Shown here: positions 18,324 through 26,300 of the stretch, piece after piece | Position numbering within the stretch: the stretch's first letter is position 1 | How the letters are laid out: each line of letters opens with the position of its first letter | Position numbers and translations under genes: made by a program | Notes under the pieces: generated by a model | Databases searched by the model: none | What the model was told of the DNA's origin: nothing | Seen by the model: the letters and a program-made list of their open reading frames with translations, nothing else | DNA from: Verrucomicrobiales bacterium | GTDB taxonomy: Bacteria > Verrucomicrobiota > Verrucomicrobiia > Verrucomicrobiales > DEV007 | DNA: 38,197 nucleotides | NCBI GenBank assembly: GCA_029233965.1 | Contig: JARGOP010000030.1 | Span: 1-38,197, forward strand | Direction: 5' to 3'

Positions 18324-19114
18324 AACGCCGCCTCATTCACTCCACCGACATCGCCGTTTCCTCCCTCGGCCTCGGCACCGTGAAATTCGGCCGGAACCAG
18401 CAGGTCAAATACCCGGCCGGATTTGAACTTCCCTCCGATGAAGAAATCCTCGCCCTGCTCGATCTCGCGCAGGAGCAGGGCATCAACTTGATCGATACCG
18501 CCCCTGCTTACGGCATCAGCGAAGAACGTCTCGGCAAACTGCTCGGCTCACGACGGGACGAGTGGGTCATCATGTCGAAGGCCGGCGAGGACTTCATCGA
18601 TGGTGCGTCGCACTTCGATTTTTCACCCTGCGCGATCACCGAAAGTGTTGAGCGAACCCTGTTGCGTCTCCGGACCGACAGGGTTGAATCGCTGCTGCTG
18701 CACTCGGACGGCAATGACCTCGAGGTGCTCGACCATTCCGGAGCCATTGATGCTCTTCAAAAGCTGAAAGAGCAGGGTCTCATCCGGAGCTACGGAATCT
18801 CGACAAAGACGGTCGCCGGCGGCCTCCGCGCGATCGAACTGGGCCTCGATGCGGTCATGGTGACTTACAATCCCTGGCACACCGAGGAGGAATCCATCCT
18901 CGACTCAGCCCTCGAAAGCGGAACCTCCGTCTTTCTCAAAAAGGCGCTTGGAAGCGGCTGGTTTGGCGACGGGGAAGCTCCTGACGATCCCGTGACAGAG
19001 GCTTTCCGTTTTGTCTTTTCCCATCCGGCGACAACCTCGGCGATTGTCGGAACAATCAATCCGAAGCACCTCCGGGAAAATTGCGAAGCCCTGACGGCGA
19101 TCGATGGAGATTAG
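18320..19114 (+). CDS. Aldo/keto reductase
   Basis: I start at the ATG that overlaps the preceding TGA; a farther upstream start would duplicate coding for the FAD gene. The 264-residue barrel enzyme shows the catalytic tetrad: Asp59 and Tyr64 (DTAPAYG), Lys87 (MSKAG) and His128 (LLLHSDG). The C-terminal SAIVGTINPKHLREN fits NADPH binding. It is likely an NAD(P)H-dependent carbonyl reductase acting with the uxaC operon; the substrate is unknown. Confidence 0.88.
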   Translation: MKRRLIHSTDIAVSSLGLGTVKFGRNQQVKYPAGFELPSDEEILALLDLAQEQGINLIDTAPAYGISEERLGKLLGSRRDEWVIMSKAGEDFIDGASHFDFSPCAITESVERTLLRLRTDRVESLLLHSDGNDLEVLDHSGAIDALQKLKEQGLIRSYGISTKTVAGGLRAIELGLDAVMVTYNPWHTEEESILDSALESGTSVFLKKALGSGWFGDGEAPDDPVTEAFRFVFSHPATTSAIVGTINPKHLRENCEALTAIDGD

Positions 19115-19167
19115 GAGAAAAAAGGTTGGGTCCGTCCCCGGAGTGAGGCAACTTACCGCATCCTTCT

Positions 19168-20010
19168 ATGCCCGAATCCTCCCCGATTTTTTTCGACAGC
19201 CACATGCACACGCCCCTCTGCAAGCATGCCGAGGGACATCCCATCGAATACATGGAGCGCGGAGTCGAACAGGGACTCGCCGGCATCATCATGACCTGCC
19301 ACAGCCCGATGCCGAATCAATTTTCGCACCGGGTGAGGATGTCTCCGGAGCAGTTCAACGAGTATGTCGCCATCGTGCAGGAGGCTGCCGACGCCGCTCC
19401 CGATGGATTCGAGGTGCGCCTCGGGATGGAAAGCGACTACTTTCCCGGGAAAGAGAAATGGCTCAGCGCGCTGCACGAAAAAGCGGACTTCCATTATATC
19501 CTCGGATCCGTGCATTGGCACATTCCGGAGTATCTCGATGCCTTCTGGCGCGGTGATCCGATGGCCTTTCGTCGTCAGTATTTCGAGCACCTTGCCGATT
19601 CGGCGGAGTCCGGACTCTTTGATTCTCTCGCCCACCCTGACCTCGTCAAGAACGCCAGCCCCGACGACTGGGACTTTGAAAAGATGCGCCCTTTCATTGC
19701 CAGGGCCCTTGATAGAATCGCCAAAACCGGAGTGGCGATGGAGCTCAACACGTCCGGCCTTAACAAGGCTTACCCGGAAATGAATCCGGGACCGAAAATG
19801 CTGACGATGATGGCAGAGCGCGACATCCCGGTCGTGATTGGCTCGGATTCACACACTCCCCTTCGTGTCGGAGATCAATTCCCGCGCGCTCTCGAAAACC
19901 TGCAGAAGGCGGGTTTTGATACCGTCAGCGTATTCCGGGAACGACGGAGAATGGACTACCCGATCAAACTGGTTCAGGAAAGTCTCACGATTCCGAAATC
20001 GGCATTTTAA
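19168..20010 (+). CDS. PHP-domain phosphatase, histidinol-phosphatase-like
   Basis: Protein of 280 residues. The metal-binding N terminus DSHMHTPLCKHA gives His12, His14 and His20; further PHP motifs are MTCHSPMP, GMESDY, GSVHWH, LAHPDL and the late GSDSHTP. This is the HisJ/HisK-type histidinol phosphatase layout (histidine biosynthesis), although other PHP phosphoesterases look alike and no other his genes are present. The stop codon overlaps the stop of the convergent PqqD-like gene by three bases (the shared string is TTAA), leaving no room for a terminator. Confidence 0.82.
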   Translation: MPESSPIFFDSHMHTPLCKHAEGHPIEYMERGVEQGLAGIIMTCHSPMPNQFSHRVRMSPEQFNEYVAIVQEAADAAPDGFEVRLGMESDYFPGKEKWLSALHEKADFHYILGSVHWHIPEYLDAFWRGDPMAFRRQYFEHLADSAESGLFDSLAHPDLVKNASPDDWDFEKMRPFIARALDRIAKTGVAMELNTSGLNKAYPEMNPGPKMLTMMAERDIPVVIGSDSHTPLRVGDQFPRALENLQKAGFDTVSVFRERRRMDYPIKLVQESLTIPKSAF

Positions 20011-20936
20011 TCGAGCCGGGCTTCGATCCCGCCGATCAGCTTTGCAAGAGCAGTCATCTTCTGAACTTCGTAGCGGTAGCCGATCTCGTTGTTCTGGAGA
20101 TGAAACTCGTCCCGGCGGATTCGGCATTCGGCCATCTCGCGCCTCAGGCTTTCCAAATCTTCGAGAGTGGGGGTTGCCGTCGTCGGAGGCTCGGGGGTTG
20201 CCGTCGTCGGAGGCTCGGGAATTGCGTCAGCACTGACAACCGGATCAGCCTTGATCGGCACTGCGGTCGGAACTTCCGGAGCGCGTCCCGCAAGTTCCAG
20301 TTCCAAAATCGGAGTCTCAAGAAGTTCGTTTCCGGTGTGCCGCTCTGCAGGAGGTTTCGAATCCTGATAAAAATATCCCTCGATAGAGGAGCAGACCAGA
20401 TTCACCGGCGGCTCGAGGATAGGCGCAGCAACGTAGGCGATACGGAGAACAGCGAGCGAGAAAAGAACGAGGGCAGAAATTTTCAGAGCGTTCCTCTGCC
20501 AATGATTGGAACCCCCAAAGCGCGCTCTCACCGTGTTTTGAATCTGCTCAGCATTTCCCGCGTGACGGGCGAGAGGTTTTCGATGAGTGAGCGGAACGGT
20601 ATCGGATTCATCATCCGTCACCAGTTCAAAAATCGAATCACATTCGCACAGCACAAGATTCTCGTCATAAAGCCACTGATAGAAATTGGTGAGGCCAACG
20701 GCAGAAAACTCACCCTGGAACTGTCCGTAGATCTCTTTCGCGATTTCTTCAAACGTGCGCTGCCCATCGAAACGACGCATCATTTCATACTGCCACGGCT
20801 TGAGGACAAAGCGCTGCCCGTCGGACACCTTTTCCGCGAGCACCTCCCCGTTCCCGTGCGCGAAGCGCATCTCCTGCCGCGGTCTGAGCCGAAGCGGAAA
20901 GATCTCTGATAAGTGAGCCGGTGAGACTCTATTCAC
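20007..20936 (-). CDS. PqqD-like domain protein with one membrane helix and coiled-coil tail
   Basis: Protein of 309 residues from a GTG at 20936. Residues about 25-105 resemble the PqqD-like winged-helix module (RFVLKPWQYEMMRRFDGQRT then EEIAKEIYG). One membrane helix spans about 151-172. A Pro/Thr-rich hinge contains a tandem PEPPTTAT repeat (240-255). The tail (about 257-309) is a charged amphipathic helix, similar in style to HlyD-type adaptors. PqqD-like modules bind leader peptides or partner enzymes in RiPP systems and occur in PVC M50/HlyD export clusters; here neither a radical-SAM enzyme nor M50 or HlyD is adjacent. It lies downstream of the subtilase gene but has its own promoter-like sequence. 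Function unknown; a membrane tether that recruits a protein or peptide is my inference. Confidence 0.7.
   Translation of the reverse strand: MNRVSPAHLSEIFPLRLRPRQEMRFAHGNGEVLAEKVSDGQRFVLKPWQYEMMRRFDGQRTFEEIAKEIYGQFQGEFSAVGLTNFYQWLYDENLVLCECDSIFELVTDDESDTVPLTHRKPLARHAGNAEQIQNTVRARFGGSNHWQRNALKISALVLFSLAVLRIAYVAAPILEPPVNLVCSSIEGYFYQDSKPPAERHTGNELLETPILELELAGRAPEVPTAVPIKADPVVSADAIPEPPTTATPEPPTTATPTLEDLESLRREMAECRIRRDEFHLQNNEIGYRYEVQKMTALAKLIGGIEARLD
20173..20220 (+). repeat. Two-copy 24-base in-frame tandem repeat
   Basis: The unit beginning GTTGCCGTCGTCGGAGGCTC is repeated at 20173 and 20197, differing only at the last base. On the leftward coding strand it encodes the PEPPTTAT repeats of the PqqD-like protein linker, so it should vary in copy number by slippage without breaking the frame. 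Confidence 0.85.
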
Positions 20937-20963
20937 GAAAGGTTAATTGTTAATTTTACAAAA

Positions 20964-20992
20964 ATTATAAATTTATTCCGTAATTAGTCCAA
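20964..20992 (-). promoter_or_regulatory. Sigma70-like promoter for the PqqD-like gene
   Basis: On the leftward strand TTGGAC (20987-20992) and TATAAT (20964-20969) are separated by exactly 17 bases in an AT-rich gap. Transcription would start around 20957, about 20 bases before the GTG. The perfect -10 box is the main support; the -35 matches only its TTG part. Confidence 0.5.
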
Positions 20993-21032
20993 CTCTTTTC
21001 GGAAAGAATTTTCCGGCTTTTCGATCAGGCGA

Positions 21033-21803
21033 TCAACGCGATGAAGCCAGGATGCCCAGCAACGGCTTGATCAGAGACGGCTCGATCCCCGGAAACGCCG
21101 AAAGAAGCCTTGCGATACGCCCCGCAACCAGAGGTGCGGCGTAGCTGCTGCCGGTCTCTGTTTTCATTTGTCCATCCAGCCAGGGAACCTCAACCCGCTC
21201 CCCGCGGGCGAAGAGGGAAACCATTTCGCCCTGCTTCGCGAAAAGTTCATCCGGCTTACAGTCAATTCCCTGAACACTGATTACCGATGGAAAATAGGCC
21301 GGCCACTCGCGGATCGACGAATTCACATTGCTGCATGCCGCCACAACCTGAACTCCGGCAAGGTAGGCCTCATCGACCCAGTCTTTGTAATCCATGACGT
21401 AGCGGGCAAGCCCCCGACATCCAAAACTGCAATTGATGACTTGGTATCCCCTCGCGATTGCCTGACTCACGCATTCAGCGATGACGAAACTCCGGGCGTG
21501 ATTCGTGCTGTCGAGCGCCCGAAAGCTGCCAATGATCGCTCCGGGTGCTTCATTGGAAAGCAGACTCGCCACTGCGGTCCCGTGGCCATAGACGTCGGTT
21601 CCTCCGTTTTCGTTGATATGCAAGCTCACCCCGTCACAGGAAATGGCGAGATCGTCCTCCAGTTGCATTCCATGCAACGCCGGATGGGAAGGGTCCACGC
21701 CCGAGTCGATCACCGCTACCTTTACCCCCGCCCCGTCGCCGGACCGAATCGCTTCGGCCGCTGCAGCCAGATCAGGCCATCTTGGATCCTGATCAGCTGA
21801 CAT
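21033..21803 (-). CDS. Cytosolic subtilisin-like serine protease (S8), no propeptide
   Basis: Starting at the ATG at 21803, the protein has 256 residues. The catalytic triad is visible: Asp33 (VAVIDSGVD), His74 (YGHGTAVAS) and Ser220 (GSSYAAPLVAG), with the oxyanion Asn159 in AACSN. There is no signal peptide, no prodomain and no C-terminal extension, so it should act inside the cell. This resembles the protease modules of peptide-maturation systems such as PatA rather than secreted subtilases. The start lies within the end of the GAF gene (11-base overlap), indicating translational coupling. Likely substrate is a cellular or cluster-encoded protein; this is inference. Confidence 0.88.
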   Translation of the reverse strand: MSADQDPRWPDLAAAAEAIRSGDGAGVKVAVIDSGVDPSHPALHGMQLEDDLAISCDGVSLHINENGGTDVYGHGTAVASLLSNEAPGAIIGSFRALDSTNHARSFVIAECVSQAIARGYQVINCSFGCRGLARYVMDYKDWVDEAYLAGVQVVAACSNVNSSIREWPAYFPSVISVQGIDCKPDELFAKQGEMVSLFARGERVEVPWLDGQMKTETGSSYAAPLVAGRIARLLSAFPGIEPSLIKPLLGILASSR

Positions 21804-22395
21804 CACTCAATCCCAGGGCTGAAGAGAGAAGAGTCTCATTCACCAACCTCTCGACCACGTTCGAAACCAGAGCGAGAGCCTCGATGTCTGCTGAACTGAA
21901 GCCGTTTTTCCCGACACCGTTCTCGACTTCCTCCAACTGAACGCATGAGATGACGCCGCGCAGGCCAAACGCGAAATAGAGAGGAACCGCAAGGAGTGCC
22001 GTCGTGTGTTTTGACATTTTCCGATCGAGCGTATCATCATGACCATTGCTCGCTTGAATGTCATTTTCGCAATACGGCTGCTGCTGCGAAAAAACCATCG
22101 AGATGATGCCTGAACCAATCGGCTGTTCGAATCCGATCAGGGAATCGGCGTCATCGCCTGAGTTGTAGGACGCGATGAGGTATTTCTCCTCGCTGTCAGC
22201 AAGCCAAACCGTTCCTTCGCAACCGCCGACATGGGCAAACGCTTCGCGCAGAAGCGAGATCGCGACCTCATCGAAAAGCCCGATGAGGTCAGTCGGAGTC
22301 CCGGTGCTGATCCAGGACTCCAAGTGCTCGATCAAGTCGCCACCGAGGCGATTGAATTCAGCATTCCTGAGAAGGCGGGTCCTGGCTCCGATCAT
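21793..22395 (-). CDS. GAF-domain sensor-like protein
   Basis: Protein of 200 residues. Residues about 40-185 show GAF-fold patterns: LLREAFAHVGGCEGTVWLAD, FEQPIGSGIISMVF, ALLAVPLYFAFGLRGVISCV and the closing helix SADIEALALVSNVVERLVNE. No output domain follows, so it could be a free-standing ligand or redox sensor. A cysteine is present in GGCEG, but no known ligand set is obvious. Its ATG shares one base with the upstream TGA (TGATG), and its 3' end overlaps the subtilase start. Confidence 0.75.
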   Translation of the reverse strand: MIGARTRLLRNAEFNRLGGDLIEHLESWISTGTPTDLIGLFDEVAISLLREAFAHVGGCEGTVWLADSEEKYLIASYNSGDDADSLIGFEQPIGSGIISMVFSQQQPYCENDIQASNGHDDTLDRKMSKHTTALLAVPLYFAFGLRGVISCVQLEEVENGVGKNGFSSADIEALALVSNVVERLVNETLLSSALGLSDVS

Positions 22396-22616
22396 CAGGA
22401 TTCCGCCTGGAGCTTGCTGACCAATTCGTGGAGCGCTGTTTCGTTTCCGAGAATTTCGGGAAGCAATCCCTCCCTTTCAGCAGCCGTGAGCGTGCCCTGT
22501 GCGAACTTCTGGATCAGTTCGGCCTGGCCTTCAGATAGAGGATTCGAAGAATGGCCGGACACTTCGGGTCCAAGATTCTCGAGAAATTGGGCGAGGATTG
22601 AGAAATCGTTATTCAT
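22395..22616 (-). CDS. 73-residue acidic protein, first gene of the GAF-subtilase cluster
   Basis: The reading frame begins ATGAATAACGAT and ends in a TGA that overlaps the GAF start. The product is helical and acidic with motifs FSILAQFLENLG, GQAELIQKFAQGTLTAAERE and ETALHELVSKL. The central segment resembles the short helical unit found in anti-sigma-like and regulatory proteins, without the zinc cysteines. There is no signal peptide. Its position before a sensor, a protease and a PqqD-like protein makes a substrate, leader or regulatory partner possible. No family recognised. Confidence 0.65.
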   Translation of the reverse strand: MNNDFSILAQFLENLGPEVSGHSSNPLSEGQAELIQKFAQGTLTAAEREGLLPEILGNETALHELVSKLQAES

Positions 22617-22673
22617 GTCAGTTAATCAGCGGAGAGTTGGATGTTGTTCACGGGATCGACGCTCCGAATACTA

Positions 22674-22689
22674 CCCTTATGCAAAAGGG
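22674..22689 (-). promoter_or_regulatory. Hairpin in the 5' leader of the GAF cluster
   Basis: CCCTT and AAGGG flank a six-base loop (ATGCAA on the plus strand) about 60 bases upstream of the 73-residue ORF. It could be an operator or a leader-RNA hairpin. Only the symmetry is seen; function is not. Confidence 0.3.
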
Positions 22690-22796
22690 ATGATCTTTCG
22701 TGAAAATATTTATCCTTTTCGGGGGCTCACGCCAGTTAAAACTAATTAATTATTGTTATTATTGTTTTTATATTGAATTGCCTGTAATATCCTGAT

Positions 22797-22892
22797 AGGA
22801 TTTCCCGGGAACAGGCGCCTTCGGGCAGCTAGTTTTGTGTTGAGGGGTTACAGGCGGCATCGATCGGGAACGGTCGGTGCCGCCTTTCTTTT
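22797..22892 (+). ncRNA. Candidate small structured RNA with promoter and terminator
   Basis: Two overlapping promoter-like pairs precede it: TTGTTT-17-TAATAT (22762-22790) and TTGAAT-17-TAGGAT (22773-22801). The body includes the palindrome TTCCCGGGAA and a GCC-TTCG-GGC tetraloop hairpin and ends in a strong terminator (22853-22892). It has no ATG. I do not recognise an Rfam family. Alternatively, it may be part of a longer leader or attenuator, because upstream GCCTGTAA (22780-22787) can pair with TTACAGGC (22848-22855), which overlaps the terminator stem. Confidence 0.4.
22853..22892 (+). terminator. Rho-independent terminator
   Basis: GGCGGCA (22853-22859) and TGCCGCC (22878-22884) form a seven-base GC-rich stem, extended inside by GATCG/CGGTC-type pairing, and are followed directly by TTTCTTTT. 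It ends no known gene on the plus strand, so it points to a non-coding transcript. Confidence 0.7.
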
Positions 22893-22973
22893 AGCCGGGA
22901 TACACCGATAAGCTTGGCCTCGAAGAGGCTAACTTGTGATTCCCAGGGCAACGCCGGAAGAGCGGAGGAATCC

Positions 22974-23024
22974 CGAAAAGGAAAACGGCCCGGCACTCAG
23001 ACTTTCATCCGCTGCACCGGGCCG
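22974..23024 (-). terminator. Rho-independent terminator on the leftward strand without an assigned gene
   Basis: CGGCCCGG (22986-22993) and CCGGGCCG (23017-23024) form a perfect eight-base stem; on the leftward strand the stem is followed by TTTTCCTTTT. The sequence to its right, up to smc, has no leftward gene, so a short leftward RNA or a boundary against readthrough is suggested. Confidence 0.5.
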
Positions 23025-23291
23025 CCCCGTTCCGCACAAAGTTTCAGAGCTCTCAGGAGAGAAACACCCCCCGGAATTTCGAGTCTTTAAAAGGCCTCAA
23101 AACCGTCTCACACCCTAACGTATCTCCCATTTAAGAGCGCGCAATAAAAAAGTGTGTTTTTTTCCAATATTGTCACTTAGTTTTAAAAACTTACGCAGAT
23201 TTGCGATTCAGGGAGCGTAAAAAGAATTTCCAAAATTAACGCGCCGGGCCCAGTTTTTACTCGACACTCCTCTAGAACCGCTCAATGTAAG

Positions 23292-23349
23292 GGAAGGTTT
23301 ATCATTTTTGAGAATTAAATTCTTAGATTTGAGATATTTATACTTTCCC
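23292..23349 (+). promoter_or_regulatory. Inverted repeats in the smc upstream region
   Basis: An AGAAT-TAA-ATTCT palindrome (23311-23323) sits inside an imperfect outer repeat, GGGAAGG...CTTTCCC, just before the smc ATG. TATACT (23339-23344) would place a transcription start only a few bases before the ATG, giving an almost leaderless mRNA, but no good -35 is present. Confidence 0.35.
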
Positions 23350-23353
23350 TGCC

Positions 23354-26300
23354 ATGCGCCTGAAGTCGTTAGAGATCCACGGATTCAAATCTTTTGCTGA
23401 CAAGACCAAGCTCGAATTCCACGAGGGAGTTACGGGAATTGTCGGCCCGAACGGCTGCGGAAAGTCTAACATTGTCGACTCGATGCGTTGGGTTCTCGGT
23501 GAGACTTCGGCAAAAGCGCTCCGTGGAGGAGAGATGGCCGACGTCATTTTCAACGGCACCGACAAGCGCTCCCCGCTTGGAATGGCGGAAGTTACCCTGA
23601 CATTGTCAGACTGCGCTGATGCGCTCAAGACTGATTACGATGAGGTGGCTCTCGGTCGCCGCGTCTTTCGTGACGGAAAGAGCGAATATCTTATCAACAA
23701 GCAGCCGTGCCGGCTCAAAGACATTCACAGCCTGCTCATGGACACCGGCATCGGTCGCTCCAGCTACTCCATCATGGAGCAGGGAAAGATCGACATGCTT
23801 CTCAGTTCGAAGCCGGAAGACCGGCGCGCCGTGTTCGAAGAGGCCGCCGGGATCACAAAATACAAATCTCAGAAAAAAGAGGCCCTGCGAAAACTCGACT
23901 ACACCGAGGCAAACCTGATTCGCATCCGTGACGTCATTGCCGAGAACGAACGACAGATTCGCTCCCTCTCCCGCCAGGCGTCGAAAGCAAAGCGATACCA
24001 GGGGCTCTTCGACGATGTGAAGACTCTCGAGCTTCACCTCAGCCACAAACAATGGCGCGAACTCCGGGCTGAAAAATCTGAACTCAACACGTCAATCAAC
24101 ACTCTTCGAGTTCAGCAGGACAATCTCGAAGACGACATTGAGAAGCGGCAGGCACAAATGGCTGCGGCCCGGGTCGAGTATCAGGAAATCGAAAACCGTC
24201 TCAGCGAGCTGCAGGCGGAACTTGCCCGGCTCGAAAACGAAATCGGCACGGCGAACAACCGCATCGAGTTCAACGGGGAGCGGACTCATGAGTTGAGTGT
24301 TCTCATCAAGCGCAACGAAGAGAACATTGCCGAAGCCTCCGCGAAGAAGGAACGACAGGAATCCGACATTGAAGCGGCGGACCGTCAGCTTGCCGCTGTG
24401 CAGGAACGCATCACTGAGGAAAGGTCGAAAGTTGAACTGCTGGAGCAGAAAACAAAAGAAGCCCGCTCCACCCGCGAGGTCGTGAATCAGCGTCTCCGTG
24501 ATCTCGAAGAGGAACGAAGTCAGCTCAAAAGCCGGATCGGAAGTCTCGATGCAACAATTGAAACCAACGAAAGTCAACTTGAGTCAGATCAGCAGCGCTC
24601 CCGGCAGCTGACCGATGAAATTTCCCGCCTTCAGCAGGACGAAGGCACCCGCCGGTCCGACGCGACCGAGCTCAAGGATCGGATCACAAACCATCAGCAG
24701 TCGATCGAGGAGTTCGAGGAAAACCTCGCGGAGATGGACCAAAAGTATCACCAGGCGAAGCGTGCCGCGGTAACGATGCAGGAGGACCTTTCCGCCCTTC
24801 ATCAGCTTCATGCTGAAAAGCGTTCGCGCCTCGAGGTGCTTGAACAGCTCATTGCCGAAGGCGGGGGGTTTGAAAAAGGAACGCAAACCGTGCTCAAAGG
24901 CGTCGATGAATCAGGCCGCTTTGAGGGCAAAGTGCTGGGTCCCCTCTCCCGCTCTATTGAAGTGGATCTTCAATACGCAGAAGCGATTGAGGCCGCTCTC
25001 GGTCGACGCCTTCAGACTGTTCTCATCTCCGATCTTGAAGCGACCGGGCAAATCATCACCGCGCTCCGAGAGGACCATCTCGGACACGCATCCCTCATTG
25101 CGCAGTCAGATCTCAAATCAACACGAGTCGAAAAATCATCCGAGGCCCCGCTGGGAGCCATCGGATGGGCGATCGACAAAGTGAAGGTGGAAGAGCGATT
25201 CAACGCCCTTCTCTCTTCGCTACTGAATGGGGTCCTCCTCGCGGAAGATCTCAACACCGCCCTGCGGCTGCGGGAAAAACATCCCGACCTTGCGGTGGCC
25301 TCACTAGATGGCACCTTCGTCACGAAAGAAGGCATCGTTCAGGGTGGTCGCAGCGGCGATGAGTCCGTTTCCGTGCTCAAGATGCAAAGTGAGATTGGCG
25401 AGCTTCGAAAGGTTTCCGACTCGTTGAAAGAAGAAGTCACAACGCGCCAGACGCGACGGGACGAACTCAATGCCCGCGTCGACCAACTCGAAGACACCCT
25501 CCAGGTCGCCCGCGAGCGTCTCCAGCAAAAGCGCGTCGCTTCCTCCACTCTTGAGGGCAAGCTCGCCTTGATCGAGCGCGACCTCAATCAGTTCCGCAAC
25601 AAGATCGAAAGCCTGGAATGGGAGCAAAAGGAGGTGGGCGAGCGCAAAGCAAAAGTATCCTCGGATCGGGATTCCAATGTGATTGAGCGGGATAAAGCGG
25701 TCTCACGGGTCGGTGAGCTCAGCGAGGAATCGACTTCACTCGCAGAACAACTGCGAACCGCGCAGAGGGACGAGGAAGCGCTCACCGAAGAAGTAACCGA
25801 AGCGCGAACCTGCCTCGCCGTCGAAGACGGCACCCGCCAGAATCTGGAAGAGCAGCGCGCTCCGATGATCGCCCGCCTCCGGGAACTCGAAGAACTGATC
25901 CATCGTGCCAGCGAAGAGATCGGGAACTACAGGGAACGAATCACGCGCGCGAATGAAGAGTCCGCGCAACTCCAACAGCAGATCACCGACTGGAAAACCA
26001 GGGCTGAAACGTCCTCCGAAGAACGCGCCGCGATCCTCATCGAAAAGAGCGGCTACTCGGCAAAAATCGAAGAAGGCGAAGAGGAGCTCACCCGCAAACG
26101 GAAAGCCGTTCAGGAAGTCGCCAGTCAGCGGGGCAAAGAGGAAGTAAAAACAGCTCAACTCGATCTCGGCCTTGAGAATCTGGAGCGGACCTGCCGTGAT
26201 CGCTATCGCACCGAGCTCGAATTTTTTGAACCCGACAGCCATGCCCTGCTCCTTGCCATCGAAGAGCGTCGCAAAAACGGTGCGGCCCGCCCCGCTCCCA

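Larger units (their letters stand above)
22617..23353. other. 737-base gene-free region between the GAF cluster and smc
   Basis: No convincing coding frame is present on either strand. It is AT-rich at its edges and rich in inverted repeats in the middle. Beyond the listed RNA candidate and terminators, notable pairs are CCCTT(22674)...AAGGG(22685), TTAGCC...GGCTAA (around 22891-22934), GCCTC-GAA-GAGGC (around 22920-22931) and GATTCC...GGAATC (around 22938-22973). It must hold promoters for both flanking operons. I found no tRNA, tmRNA, SRP or RNase P signature. Confidence 0.6.

Noticed and set aside
20173-20220. Short tandem repeats as a CRISPR-like array
   Set aside because: Only two directly abutting in-frame copies without spacers; it encodes a protein linker.
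22840-22892. Resemblance of GGGTTACA...GGCGGCATC to the 3' part of 6S RNA
   Set aside because: The match is short, lacks the matching 5' strand and central bubble, and the segment is better explained as a terminator stem.
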